From: CAVORD01 sp963698535
Lineage (GTDB): Bacteria; Bacteroidota; Bacteroidia; Bacteroidales; VadinHA17
NCBI GenBank assembly: GCA_963698535.1
Contig: CAVORD010000001.1
Location: forward strand, 434,001 to 498,000
Reading direction: 5' to 3'
Length of the DNA stretch: 64,000 bases
Positions within the stretch are counted from its first letter, which is position 1; the number at the start of each line of letters is the position of its first letter. This document shows positions 9,672 through 18,264 of this stretch, piece after piece. The notes under the pieces are model-generated. The model was not told the origin of the DNA. It saw only the letters and a program-made list of their open reading frames with translations, and did no database searches. The position numbers were made by a program, and so were the translations under genes.

Positions 9672-9704
9672 CAAACTTACAAATAATTATTTGATTAATT
9701 GCAA
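9672..9704 (-). promoter_or_regulatory. Bacteroidota-type promoter candidate for rplS
   Basis: On the minus strand a -7 box TAAGTTTG fits TAnnTTTG exactly at 9672-9679. A TTG lies about 22 bp upstream as a weak -33 element. A transcript from here would have a leader of about 40 nt before the rplS ATG. Confidence 0.4.
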
Positions 9705-9740
9705 CCTATAGGTTAACAATTTCATTGAAAAATACAATAA

Positions 9741-11435
9741 TTATTTCTTCTCCTTCAGTCTGTCTCCGGTACTGTTTGCGACATTTTTGTACCACTGTTC
9801 GCTATAGCCAGGTTGCTTAAGTTTAGGTGTTACATATTTGTAACCTTCAGGGACTTCTGCTTTCTCCTTGACATTACCATCCATGTATTTGACAAACATG
9901 AACTTATAGAAGTCTCTCCATTCTGAAGTGGTTTTGTTTCCTGCTGCAGTGGAATAGTTTGTTAAATATTCGACAGCCTTTTTAGGGCTCTTCTTATATA
10001 AGTTCAGTGGCGGTCTTATCGACGGCTACGATCTCATTCATAAAGCCTTCTTCGAGAGATTTCTGTTTAGCCTGCAGTTCGTCCTATAACAAGACTTGTT
10101 CTGTGGTATGCAAAGTTTGTCAGCTTCGTTAAAGACCCAGAAGGCGGCTGTCTCACTGTATGTCATCATATCGCCGTTTCCTACAGCAAAAGAGGAGGGT
10201 GCTTTTGTTATGCTGCAATACATTGGAGTATAGACGGTATAGTAAGTGTCGTCGACACCGAACCAGAGTATTCCACCAACAGGATCGGGCAGCCAGCTGC
10301 GGCACTGAGCTACAAATGAGAAGCCGGTTTGCTGTGTTGAAATTGCTCTCTCATTGAAATATGTCTCTTCATCCACTTTCCATGTCATTGGTCTCCATCT
10401 TACAGTACTAAGGTATGGTCCGGCACCAATATCTTTAGTCATGTCCATAGGTGTGTTCTGATAATAATCGCGCATCAGACCCATCACATCGCTTAGTGAC
10501 AGCTTATTGTCGGGCTTAACCCAAAGAGGCATCCTGTTGGTAAGGTTTTCGCCCATGGCGTAGTCGAGATACTTATCCATGCCTGTTGCAACCTTGTTAA
10601 ATCCTGACCATACCCTTGCTTCACAGAAGCGGGCACCGCCAAAGTCGAGCGGAGCATACACATCACTGAAGCTGAAATCGGCATCGGATCCTTCATACCA
10701 TCCGAATTTTCTGGCAACGTCCACAACATCCCATGCATAAACTGTCTCAACTTCAGGATCATATATCTTGTTCAGTTCTTTTGATGTAATTGATTTCTTA
10801 CCATCGGCAAGAGGGAAAGTAGTAATCCTGGCATGGTTTGCATGACCCGATATATAGCCATCAGGAATTCTTCTTGCGACCCAAACGGCACCTTTATCTT
10901 CCGGACCTTTGCTTATCATTTCCATTATCCACACTTCGTTCGGATCGGCAATGGAGAAGGATTCGCCGGAGCTGTAATATCCGAAATCATTCATAAGAGT
11001 AACGATAGTATAGATAGCTTCTCTTGCGTTTTTAGAGCGCTGAAGTGCTATGTAGATAAGACTGCCATAATCCATTATGGCCTTGGGGTCGTTCAGTTCT
11101 TCCCTGCCTCCGTATGTTGTCTCACCAATAGCGACCTGGTGTTCGTTGATGTTACCAACAACATTATAGGTCTGAGCTGCCTGGGGTATCCGGCCCAGAA
11201 ATTTACCCGTATCCCATTCATAAACATCGAGCATCGCACCTGCCGGCCACTTTTTTGCCGGCCACGAATATAACTCTCCGTATAGAACGTGAGAATCGGC
11301 AGAATAACTGATCATTGTTGATCCATCCTTTGATGCACCTTTCGTAATAAGGAAATTGGTGCACGCATCTGCATTATAGCCAAAGCCTGCCATTAATGCC
11401 AGTACAACAGTTGTTGCAAATATTCTTTTCATCAT
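9741..11435 (-). CDS. Secreted C69-family dipeptidase (C-terminus broken by three frameshifts)
   Basis: C69 (PepD-like) dipeptidases are N-terminal-nucleophile hydrolases. The N-terminus MMKRIFATTVVLALMAGF is a signal peptide. The next segment is ACTNFLITKGASKDGS, where cleavage would leave the catalytic Cys25 at or near the new N-terminus. The body matches the family (DSHVLYGELY, EMISKGPEDKGAVWVARRIPDG, FCEARVWSGFNKVA). The longest frame stops early at 10038, but coding similarity continues to 9741 in other frames, ending YSEQWYKNVANSTGDRLKEKK. Three single-base insertions near 10111-10122, 10080-10086 and 9991-10003 explain it. I start at the first Met of MMKR, because the open frame further upstream runs through low-complexity repeat DNA. 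A -7 box TATATTTG lies at 11462-11469 on the minus strand. Confidence 0.85.
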
Positions 11436-11502
11436 ATATAATTTTTTTGAGTATTGGATTCCAAATATAGTTATTACTAAGTAAAATACTAATGCTAAAT
11501 GT

Positions 11503-11540
11503 GTGACAAGTGACAAGTGCAAGTGACAAGTGACAAGTTG
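11503..11540. repeat. TGACAAG heptamer repeats
   Basis: Four copies of TGACAAG(T) occur in two pairs separated by a short GCAAG spacer. They are followed by TTGCAGGT, which recurs twice more at about 11580-11594. This is simple-sequence DNA with no coding pattern. Confidence 0.75.
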
Positions 11541-11623
11541 CAGGTCGGAGATCCTGACCGACTGTAAGGAGCGTCAGGGTTGCAGGTTGCAGGTGTATAA
11601 GTTTAATAAGTTGAGCCTGGTTG

Positions 11624-11652
11624 ATCCCCTCCTGGGAGGGGAATGGGGTGGG
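11624..11652. repeat. REP-like GC-rich palindrome
   Basis: A perfect 7-bp inverted repeat, CCCCTCC and GGAGGGG with a 2-nt loop (11626-11641), is followed by AATGGGGTGGG. It is a GC-rich island in AT-rich spacer DNA. From memory, similar C-rich/G-rich palindromes recur between genes in many Bacteroidota genomes, so it may be a dispersed repetitive extragenic element. Only one copy is seen in this window. Confidence 0.45.
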
Positions 11653-11674
11653 TATTGGATGTTGCGGGTAACAG

Positions 11675-11720
11675 GTTGATTAGTTGATTAGTTGATTGAT
11701 AGTTGATTGGTTGAATGGTA
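11675..11720. repeat. TTGATTAG octamer repeats
   Basis: GTTGATTA units recur three to four times in direct tandem, then decay into GTTGATTGG and GTTGAATGG. This is simple-sequence DNA next to the REP-like palindrome. Confidence 0.7.
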
Positions 11721-11853
11721 ATTGATACCTGGTGAATAGGATTCAGTAATCAGTGATGGCAGATATATTTGTGCAGGCGGAATAATTTTTAACCTGTAAG
11801 GAATATTGGCTCTCTTTTATTAATTTTAGGGCACATTGACTAATAAATAATAT

Positions 11854-12753
11854 ATGAAACCTTCATTAGTAGTACTTGCTGCCGGTATGGGCAGTCGTTA
11901 TGGCGGACTGAAACAACTTGATCAGGTGGGCCCGTCGGGTGAGACAATAATTGATTATTCAATATATGACGCTATCAGGGCCGGCTTCGGCAAGATCGTT
12001 TTTGTTATAAGGAGGGATATTGAGCAACCTTTCAAAGAGGCATTTATCGACAGGCTCAAAGGGAAGATTGAAATAGATTATGTATTTCAGGAGCTGAGTA
12101 ATCTCCCGAAAGGATTTAAAGTGCCTGAGGGTCGCGAGAAGCCATGGGGCACCAGCCATGCTATACTTGTTACACAGGATAAAATAAAGGAACCTTTCGG
12201 GGTGATAAATGCAGATGATTATTACGGGTCGGAATCATTTTCAATACTTAAGGACTTTTTGGTGAATGATAAGGACTCCTCCAACTATTGCATTGTGGGA
12301 TATAAACTTGATAATACTCTTTCCGACCACGGCCATGTAAACAGGGGTGTTTGCAAGGTGGGTGCCGATGGTAACCTTGCAGGTATTGTTGAGACGAGGA
12401 GAATTGAACGTAATGCTGGTATAATAAGTGCTCCCAAAGAGGATGGAGGGCAGATATTGCTTAAACCAGACGATGTTGTTTCAATGAATCTGTGGGGCTT
12501 TAAGCCTTCCTGTTATGATATTTTGAACAAGGAGTTCGAGTTGTTCCTCAAGGAGAAGGTAACTGACCCGAAGTCGGAACTGGATATACCAACCTCTGTC
12601 GACAAGTATGTTAAAAGCGGAGATATCACTATTAAGGTACTAATGAGTAATGAGCGGTGGTTTGGTGTGACCTACAGGGAGGATAAACCTTTTGTTGTTG
12701 AGAACATAAGGGGAATGGTCGACAGGGGTATCTATCCCGAGAAGCTGTTCTGA
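11854..12753 (+). CDS. Sugar-phosphate nucleotidyltransferase family protein
   Basis: This 299-residue NTP-transferase has a Rossmann-like GT-A fold and joins a nucleotide to a sugar phosphate. The N-terminal nucleotide-binding signature reads LAAGMGSRYGGLKQLDQVGPSGE. The metal-binding aspartates are likely in VINADDYYG (about residue 127). The substrate region carries EKPWGTSHAIL. It is shorter than GlmU or GlgC and has no left-handed helix domain, so the exact sugar is unknown. It lies alone, converging on the M23 gene with only 10 bp between the stops. Relatives sit beside sugar kinases in other Bacteroidota, but none is visible here. Confidence 0.85.
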   Translation: MKPSLVVLAAGMGSRYGGLKQLDQVGPSGETIIDYSIYDAIRAGFGKIVFVIRRDIEQPFKEAFIDRLKGKIEIDYVFQELSNLPKGFKVPEGREKPWGTSHAILVTQDKIKEPFGVINADDYYGSESFSILKDFLVNDKDSSNYCIVGYKLDNTLSDHGHVNRGVCKVGADGNLAGIVETRRIERNAGIISAPKEDGGQILLKPDDVVSMNLWGFKPSCYDILNKEFELFLKEKVTDPKSELDIPTSVDKYVKSGDITIKVLMSNERWFGVTYREDKPFVVENIRGMVDRGIYPEKLF

Positions 12754-12763
12754 CAAGATCAGA

Positions 12764-14485
12764 TCACCATCTGAATTCGTTTCTGGAATAGGTTTCGTTA
12801 CCGGCCATATCGGTAACCTTAATTACTATTTTGTGATTGGAATTACGGGTTACTCTGGCAGGATCAAGAGTCCCTGTCACTGACTCCGTTTTGGGATCAT
12901 AATCAAAAAGAGCCCACTTATCGTCAATCATTACAACATAATCCTTAACACCCGACTGGTTGTCACGGATCTTATAGGTGATCGATTTGCGTTGAGAGAG
13001 GTCCATACCCTTTGATGATAAGGTAACATCTGCTACAGAAGGATTTATAGTGTCGACTGCCACAGAGTAAGCACCAAATGATCTGGTTTCGCAGGTAACA
13101 AATCCTTCGTTGTTGAGTTTGCTGCTTATATAGGTTAATCGGTTATTCTTTTCTACTTTGACAACGAACAATTTCTTTTCCGTTCCGGGAGGAATTAATT
13201 CAGGTTTAATAGCCAGGCTAACAGCTGTATGAAGAGGGATGGTCTCATCGCCAACGACGTGAACCGGAGCGAGAAGCTTTGGAGGCCTGGGGTCTCTCCT
13301 GTAATAAAATGAGACAGAGTCATAAAGGGCGTCCGCCGGAATTGAGAGGAATATACCATCGTTCCGGAATCTGTTTAACCTGTCATAGTTTAGTCTTATT
13401 TCACCCGATGGTGGTGCCGGGGAATTGGCTGACCTCCCCTCTGACCTGACTACCAGGGGCAGTACTGAAGTGTTGCCATGTGAGTCAGAAGCGGTGAATC
13501 GCAGAGAGTGGTCTTCATTGCCATTGAATTCAATGATCCCTCTGTTGACAACGTTTCGGTAAAGCGACAGTTTGTCATTGGGAGCTGTCCATAATTTATG
13601 AATATAGACTCCGGAATTAACTCTTTCGCGATAATCGATATGGGCATTGATATACCTTGTCTCACCAAAAGAGAAACTATTGATCTCCATTGCAAAAACA
13701 TTTGAGGAATCATGATCCATTTCAAGTCGGTATATGCCGCATCTGTTGCCAGAGTTGTTAATTATATCGTAGCACCTTATACCAAACCCGATCTCACCGC
13801 TAAGGGTGATGGGACCGTCGCTTTTTACGTAGAAATTTGAATGACTTCCGCTTACAGGAAGTTTAAGTGGTCTGTGTGATCCGTTAATGAGGGCATCAGC
13901 TGAGACAGGATAGATTATAAGCTGATCTATCACAGGGCTGATATTATCCTCTACCCCAATGTTGAAAAGGAGGGGATTAACGGGTTTCTCACTATCCGAT
14001 TTACGAACTTCAAAATGGAGATGCGGGCCCTCTGAGCTGCCACTGTTTCCCGACCAGGCAATCCTCTCACCCTGCTTGAAACGGAACTTATCGCTCTCGG
14101 GGTAAATGTGGACTGTGAAACTTTTCCTGGAGTACTGGTAATCCTCTACATATGCCTCAATCTCAGGGATGAACCTGTCGAGGTGTGCATATACGGTAGA
14201 ATACCCGTTTTCGTGTCTGAGATATAATGTTTTTCCAAATCCACCGGGGGTAATACTTATCCTGTATACATATCCTGTTGCTGCTGCAAGGACCTCAGCT
14301 CCGGTACTCCCGTTTGTCTTCATATCGACCCCGCTATGAAAGTGGTCGGCCCGCAGCTCACCAAAGTTGGCACTAAGGGAGGGATTTAACTTGAGTGGAT
14401 AGATAAATTGTTGAGGATCTTTAAATGGATTATTAGCTGAAAAAGCAAAAAACAGTAAAAAAGTAGCAATAGTTTTAAGGGCCAT
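12764..14485 (-). CDS. Secreted M23-family metallopeptidase
   Basis: LytM-type M23 domains cleave peptidoglycan cross-bridges or act as non-catalytic activators. The protein has 573 residues. The hydrophobic N-terminus is a signal peptide (cleavage near AFSANN). The M23 domain spans about residues 30-175 with the zinc ligands His50 and Asp54 in HFHSGVD and the His155-x-His157 motif in GPHLHFEV, so it looks catalytically competent. The remaining 400 residues are beta-rich and end in an Ig-like region with PSVADVTLSSKGMD and DNQSGVKDYVVMIDDKW. It is transcribed divergently from the zapA operon, from a textbook promoter at 14507-14537. Confidence 0.9.
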   Translation of the reverse strand: MALKTIATFLLFFAFSANNPFKDPQQFIYPLKLNPSLSANFGELRADHFHSGVDMKTNGSTGAEVLAAATGYVYRISITPGGFGKTLYLRHENGYSTVYAHLDRFIPEIEAYVEDYQYSRKSFTVHIYPESDKFRFKQGERIAWSGNSGSSEGPHLHFEVRKSDSEKPVNPLLFNIGVEDNISPVIDQLIIYPVSADALINGSHRPLKLPVSGSHSNFYVKSDGPITLSGEIGFGIRCYDIINNSGNRCGIYRLEMDHDSSNVFAMEINSFSFGETRYINAHIDYRERVNSGVYIHKLWTAPNDKLSLYRNVVNRGIIEFNGNEDHSLRFTASDSHGNTSVLPLVVRSEGRSANSPAPPSGEIRLNYDRLNRFRNDGIFLSIPADALYDSVSFYYRRDPRPPKLLAPVHVVGDETIPLHTAVSLAIKPELIPPGTEKKLFVVKVEKNNRLTYISSKLNNEGFVTCETRSFGAYSVAVDTINPSVADVTLSSKGMDLSQRKSITYKIRDNQSGVKDYVVMIDDKWALFDYDPKTESVTGTLDPARVTRNSNHKIVIKVTDMAGNETYSRNEFRW

Positions 14486-14506
14486 TACTTTCGGATTTGT
14501 AAGTCA

Positions 14507-14537
14507 CAAAACTACATTTAACAACGTATTGAGCAAA
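14507..14537 (-). promoter_or_regulatory. Bacteroidota-type promoter for the M23 gene
   Basis: On the minus strand the sequence reads TTTG, then exactly 19 nt, then TAGTTTTG. This matches the primary sigma consensus TTTG-N19-TAnnTTTG in full. The -7 box ends 22 bp before the M23 start codon, giving a short leader. Confidence 0.75.
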
Positions 14538-14553
14538 CTAATTCGTCAATATT

Positions 14554-14583
14554 TTTGAAATCCGCTTTTTCGGTGTAATTTTG
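14554..14583 (+). promoter_or_regulatory. Bacteroidota-type promoter for the zapA operon
   Basis: TTTG at 14554-14557, an 18-nt spacer and TAATTTTG at 14576-14583 match the primary promoter consensus. The ATG of the coiled-coil gene follows 16 bp later. It is back to back with the M23 promoter, so the two -33 elements are only 16 bp apart. Confidence 0.7.
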
Positions 14584-14599
14584 TAGAAAGATCGCAAGG

Positions 14600-14897
14600 A
14601 TGAGTGGAAAAAGCGAACTGGCAATTATTGCATTTAAAAGGGGGCGTTGATAAGCTCATCAGCGAGTATAATAATCTTAGCTCAGAGAACGAAGTACTCA
14701 GGGCTAAGTGTAATGAATTGACAAAGAATTTAAGTTCAGGAAAGGTCAGGGTTGAAAACCTTGAACGGGAAAACGAAAGAGTAAGATTGTCCGAGGCTTT
14801 GGTAGGAGGGAACGGAGATAGAGGAGAAGCAAAGCGCAGGATAAATGATATGGTGCGGGAAATAGACAGATGTATTGCTCTTTTAAATAATATATAA
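14600..14897 (+). CDS. Small coiled-coil protein upstream of zapA, ZapB-like (frame broken once)
   Basis: This protein of about 99 residues is predicted to be almost all coiled coil (heptads through SEYNNLSSENEVLRAKCNELT and the following 30 residues). The start ATG at 14600 reads MSGKSELAIIAFKRG and then hits a stop. One extra G in the run GGGGG at 14640-14644 explains this, and removing it continues into VDKLISEYNNL. The gene is 1 bp from zapA and under the same promoter. Position and shape suggest a ZapA partner in Z-ring assembly similar to ZapB. That role is inferred from context rather than from a specific motif. Confidence 0.75.
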
Positions 14898-14898
14898 G

Positions 14899-15204
14899 AT
14901 GGATGATAAGCTTTCTATCAGGGTTAATGTGGCAGACAGATATTATCCATTGAAGGTGGATAGGTCAGATGAAGAGAAGATCAGGAAAGCAGCCAGCCTG
15001 ATAAACGAGAAGGTTCTGCAGTATAAGCAACGATATGTTGACAAGGATATTCAGGATTTTCTGGCAATGGCAGCACTGCAATTTGTGATCAAACTCATTG
15101 AGGAGGAGGATAAAGTGGTTGATGAAAGTATCCCTGAGGCTCTTAAGGAACTGACAGAGAAGATTGAATCAGTTCTTGAGACCAAAAAGAGCAGCGTTCT
15201 TTAA
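14899..15204 (+). CDS. zapA: Cell division protein ZapA
   Basis: ZapA cross-links FtsZ protofilaments at the division site. The protein has 101 residues: a beta-rich head (LSIRVNVADRYYPLKVDRSDEE) followed by a long helix with ASLINEKVLQYKQRY and DFLAMAALQFVIKLIE. Length and pattern fit the family. It lies between the coiled-coil gene and the 6S RNA. The zapA-ssrS neighbourhood is also known from Proteobacteria, which supports both calls. Confidence 0.92.
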   Translation: MDDKLSIRVNVADRYYPLKVDRSDEEKIRKAASLINEKVLQYKQRYVDKDIQDFLAMAALQFVIKLIEEEDKVVDESIPEALKELTEKIESVLETKKSSVL

Positions 15205-15220
15205 AATAAGTTGAGAAATT

Positions 15221-15416
15221 GCCCGCATTGTTTCTTCATTCATTTTTGAAACTCAACAGTTAAAACTTTGGAGCCGAACTCGGCTTTAGTAGAACAGGCC
15301 TCATCCCGGTTCGCCGGGATCCTGCAACGGGACAGTGGAAGATCGAATTTAGTCGGTAGCTCCAGCCATGTAGATATGGGGTTTTATAAAAGTTGGAGAA
15401 ACTTTGCGGGTTTTTT
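15221..15416 (+). ncRNA. ssrS: 6S RNA
   Basis: 6S RNA binds the housekeeping RNA polymerase holoenzyme by mimicking an open promoter. The 238-bp gap between zapA and rny holds a long hairpin. The ends pair as GCCCGCA-TT-GTTTC (15221-15234) with GAAAC-TT-TGCGGGT (15398-15411): 12 pairs around a TT/TT internal loop. T-rich sequence follows and would end the transcript. Inside are local hairpins at 15272-15285 (AGCCGA/CGGCT) and 15303-15320 (ATCCCGG-ttcg-CCGGGAT). The size of about 195 nt and the zapA-RNA-rny order fit 6S RNA. I cannot run a covariance search, so the call rests on structure and synteny. Confidence 0.85.
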
Positions 15417-15442
15417 ATTTATAACATATAGAAGATGGATAT

Positions 15443-17006
15443 ATGATAACAGGTGTAATAAGTAGTAACGCCCTGCTAATAATAATAAGTGGTTCTGCAT
15501 TCATCACTGCCTTTGGATTGTCCTGGGTGGTTTGGCAGAAGGCACTTTCCTCCCGCAGGCGGAGAATAGTATCTGAGGCTGAAGCTGAAGCCGAAGTGCT
15601 TAAAAAGGAGAAGATACTACAGGCGAAGGAGAGATTTCTTCAACTTAAAACGGAACATGAAAAGGTAATAAACGAAAAGAACAACAGGATAACACAGGCG
15701 GAGAACAGAATAAAACAGAAGGAACAGGCTATAAATCAGAAGCTTGAGGAGCTGCAGAGAAAGAAGAATGAAGCCGATGCCATTCGTGAAAACCTAAGTA
15801 ATCAACTGGAACTACTTGAAAGAAAACAGGAGGAGTCAGCCAGACTGCATAAGCAGCAGGTTGAGTCAGCTTGAGAAAATTTCAGGTCTTTCTGCCGATG
15901 ATGCTAAGGCATCAACTTGTAGAGTCCTTGAAAGAGGAGGCCAAGAGTAGCGCCATGTCCTATATCAACGAGATTATGGATGAAGCCAAAATGACCTCCA
16001 GCAGGGAGGCCCGACGTATTGTGCTTCAAACAATACAGAGGGTAGCTGCCGAACATGCAATTGAAAACTCTGTTACAGTCTTTCATATTGAATCTGACGA
16101 GATGAAAGGGCGGATCATTGGACGGGAAGGTAGAAATATCAGGGCTCTTGAAGCTGCCACAGGTGTGGAGATAGTTGTTGATGATACTCCTGAAGCTATT
16201 GTTCTTTCAGCATTCGATCCTGTTCGCAGAGAGATTGCCCGACTGGCACTTGCATCAGCTTGTAACTGATGGAAGGATCCATCCTGCCCGAATTGAAGAG
16301 GTTGTTGAGAAGACCAAGAAACAGGTGGAGGAAGAGATGGTTGAGATAGGTAAAAGGACAGCTATCGACCTGGGTATTCATGGACTTCATCCTGAGCTGA
16401 TACGTCTCATAGGAAAGATGAAATACCGTTCATCCTACGGACAGAACCTGCTTCAGCATTCACGCGAAGTAGCAAATCTTTGTGCAATAATGGCTGCGGA
16501 ACTGGGACTTAATCCCAAGATAGCAAAAAGAGCAGGTCTGCTTCATGATATTGGTAAGGTGCCTGATGATGAGCCGGAATTGCCACATGCAGTTCTTGGT
16601 ATGAAACTTGCCGAAAAGTACAAGGAGAAACCCGAAGTGTGTAATGCAATTGGTTCACACCATGACGAAACTGAGATGACAACACTTATCGCACCAATCG
16701 TACAGGTATGTGATGCTATTTCCGGTGCAAGACCGGGTGCCCGCAGGGAGGTTGTTGAATCTTACATTAAAAGGCTTGAAAGAGCTTGAATCACTGGCTC
16801 TTAACTATCCTGGTGTACTTAAGACTTATGCTATACAGGCAGGCCGTGAATTACGTGTAATTGTTGGTTCAGAGAAGGTAACGGATAAGGAGGCTGAAAG
16901 CCTTTCCTACGATATCGCTAAAAAGATACAGGATGAAATGACATATCCGGGTCAGGTGAAGATTACAGTTATCAGGGAGACAAGAGCTGTTAGTTATGCT
17001 AAATAA
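15443..17006 (+). CDS. rny: Ribonuclease Y (frame broken four times)
   Basis: RNase Y is a membrane-anchored endoribonuclease that starts mRNA decay. Reading through the breaks gives about 520 residues: an N-terminal transmembrane helix (LLIIISGSAFITAFGLSWVV), a long charged coiled coil to about residue 200, a KH domain with GRIIGREGRNIRALEAATG, and an HD domain with HSREVANLCAIMAAELG and RAGLLHDIGK. The protein ends in VKITVIRETRAVSYAK, as RNase Y does. Each break fits a single inserted base: near 15859-15866, 15905-15911, 16250-16256 and 16780-16784. All domains are otherwise conserved, so the gene is almost certainly intact in the organism. Confidence 0.95.
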
Positions 17007-17023
17007 CTATTAATTATATGATT

Positions 17024-17054
17024 ATGGCATCACCCTCGTGATGCCATTTTTTTT
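17024..17054 (+). terminator. Rho-independent terminator after rny
   Basis: A perfect 10-bp stem ATGGCATCAC/GTGATGCCAT with a CCTC loop (17024-17047) is followed by seven further T. It lies 17 bp after the rny stop. It closes the zapA-ssrS-rny unit and insulates it from the polysaccharide operon. Confidence 0.95.
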
Positions 17055-17077
17055 ATAGTATTAAAGCCAACAACTCT

Positions 17078-17085
17078 TATATTTG
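17078..17085 (+). promoter_or_regulatory. -7 box candidate for the polysaccharide operon
   Basis: TATATTTG matches TAnnTTTG exactly and lies 16 bp before the wecB start codon, directly downstream of the rny terminator. A T-rich stretch about 22 bp upstream is a weak -33 element that overlaps the terminator U-tract. Confidence 0.45.
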
Positions 17086-17101
17086 TGTAACCAATATCCC
17101 G

Positions 17102-18256
17102 ATGAAGAAAATAAAACTCCTTAACATTGTTGGAGCACGACCGCAAATAATTAAGGCTTCAGCCATATCAAGAACTATAAGAAACTCATATTCCGACAGA
17201 ATAGAGGATATTATCGTTCATACCGGCCAGCATTACGATCAGAACATGTCGGAGGTTTTCTTTGGAGAGATGGAAATTGATGCCCCAGCCTATAATCTGG
17301 CTGCCGGGTCATCAAGTCATGCAGTCCAAACAGCAAGAATTCTCGAGGGTTGTGAGGAGGTGATCAATAAGGTAACTCCCGACGGGGTTATTATTTATGG
17401 CGATACTAACTCCACACTGGCAGCTGCACTGGCAGCCACAAAAATGCACCTTCCTGTTTTTCACATTGAGGCAGGACTGCGCTCTTTTAACAAGAGCATG
17501 CCTGAGGAGATAAACCGGATCGTTGCCGATCATTTGTCGACATTGCTCTTTGCCCCGACAAAAACAGCAATTGAGAACCTTAGGAAGGAGGGTATTATCA
17601 GGGCAAACAGACCTCAATACAACTGCGACAATCCCGGGGTATTCCTGTCGGGAGATATAATGTTTGATAATGCATTGTATTTCAGAGATATGGCTGCTGT
17701 GAAGAAAAGTGGGGTTTTAAATTCCTTGGGGATAACCCCTGAAGAGTATATTCTGGTAACTATACACAGGGATAATAATACGGATAATTCAGAAAGACTT
17801 GATTCAATACTTAATGCAGTAAGAGAAATAGGGAAAGGGGAAAAACATAAGGTCGTGATGCCGTTACATCCCAGGACATTAAAGATTCTCAAATCCGATC
17901 ACAGGGAACTTCTGGCGCAATTGAAAAGCGACAGGGGTATACTGATTATTGAGCCTGTTTCATATCTGGAGATGATTATGCTTGAATCCAATGCATCCCT
18001 TATTGTTACAGATTCAGGAGGTGTTCAGAAGGAGTCACATTTCTTCTCAAAGCCCTGCATTGTCCTGAGAAAAGAGACTGAATGGGTTGAATTGGTAGAG
18101 AATGGTACGGCAATACTTGCAGATGCTGACAGGGATGCAATTATTGAGGCGTTTAAGACACTGTCTGAAAAGAGAAGAACATTAGCTTACCCATCTTTTT
18201 ATGGTAAGGGTGATGCTGCATCAGGAATAATGAAAGAGATTGTTGCTATATTTTAA
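17102..18256 (+). CDS. wecB: UDP-N-acetylglucosamine 2-epimerase (non-hydrolysing)
   Basis: WecB interconverts UDP-GlcNAc and UDP-ManNAc in the cytosol, supplying ManNAc-type sugars for surface glycans. The protein is 384 residues. It starts with IVGARPQIIKASAI and carries HTGQHYDQNMSEVFF, HIEAGLRSFNKSMPEEINR and the UDP-binding motif VTDSGGVQKES near the C-terminus. All are typical of the non-hydrolysing family. It is the first gene of the operon, 8 bp before the sugar epimerase. Confidence 0.93.
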   Translation: MKKIKLLNIVGARPQIIKASAISRTIRNSYSDRIEDIIVHTGQHYDQNMSEVFFGEMEIDAPAYNLAAGSSSHAVQTARILEGCEEVINKVTPDGVIIYGDTNSTLAAALAATKMHLPVFHIEAGLRSFNKSMPEEINRIVADHLSTLLFAPTKTAIENLRKEGIIRANRPQYNCDNPGVFLSGDIMFDNALYFRDMAAVKKSGVLNSLGITPEEYILVTIHRDNNTDNSERLDSILNAVREIGKGEKHKVVMPLHPRTLKILKSDHRELLAQLKSDRGILIIEPVSYLEMIMLESNASLIVTDSGGVQKESHFFSKPCIVLRKETEWVELVENGTAILADADRDAIIEAFKTLSEKRRTLAYPSFYGKGDAASGIMKEIVAIF

Positions 18257-18264
18257 AAATAAAT

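Larger units (their letters stand above)
11436..11853. other. 418-bp intergenic region rich in short repeats
   Basis: No gene is supported. Beyond the promoter side of the dipeptidase gene it is made of several simple or palindromic repeats (11503-11540, 11624-11652, 11675-11720). Immediately before the nucleotidyltransferase start is a -7-like TAATTTTA at 11821-11828, without a good -33 element. Confidence 0.6.

Noticed and set aside
10038..11435. C69 dipeptidase as a real pseudogene
   Set aside because: Its C-terminal codons continue in other frames with good similarity, and the same one-base insertion pattern appears in rny, so a consensus error is more likely.
11503..11720. Possible CRISPR-like array
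   Set aside because: The repeats are 7-8 bp, directly adjacent, with no unique spacers of regular length and no cas genes nearby.
15268..15465. 65-codon frame across the zapA-rny gap
   Set aside because: It covers the structured 6S RNA and overlaps the rny start. Its composition looks noncoding.
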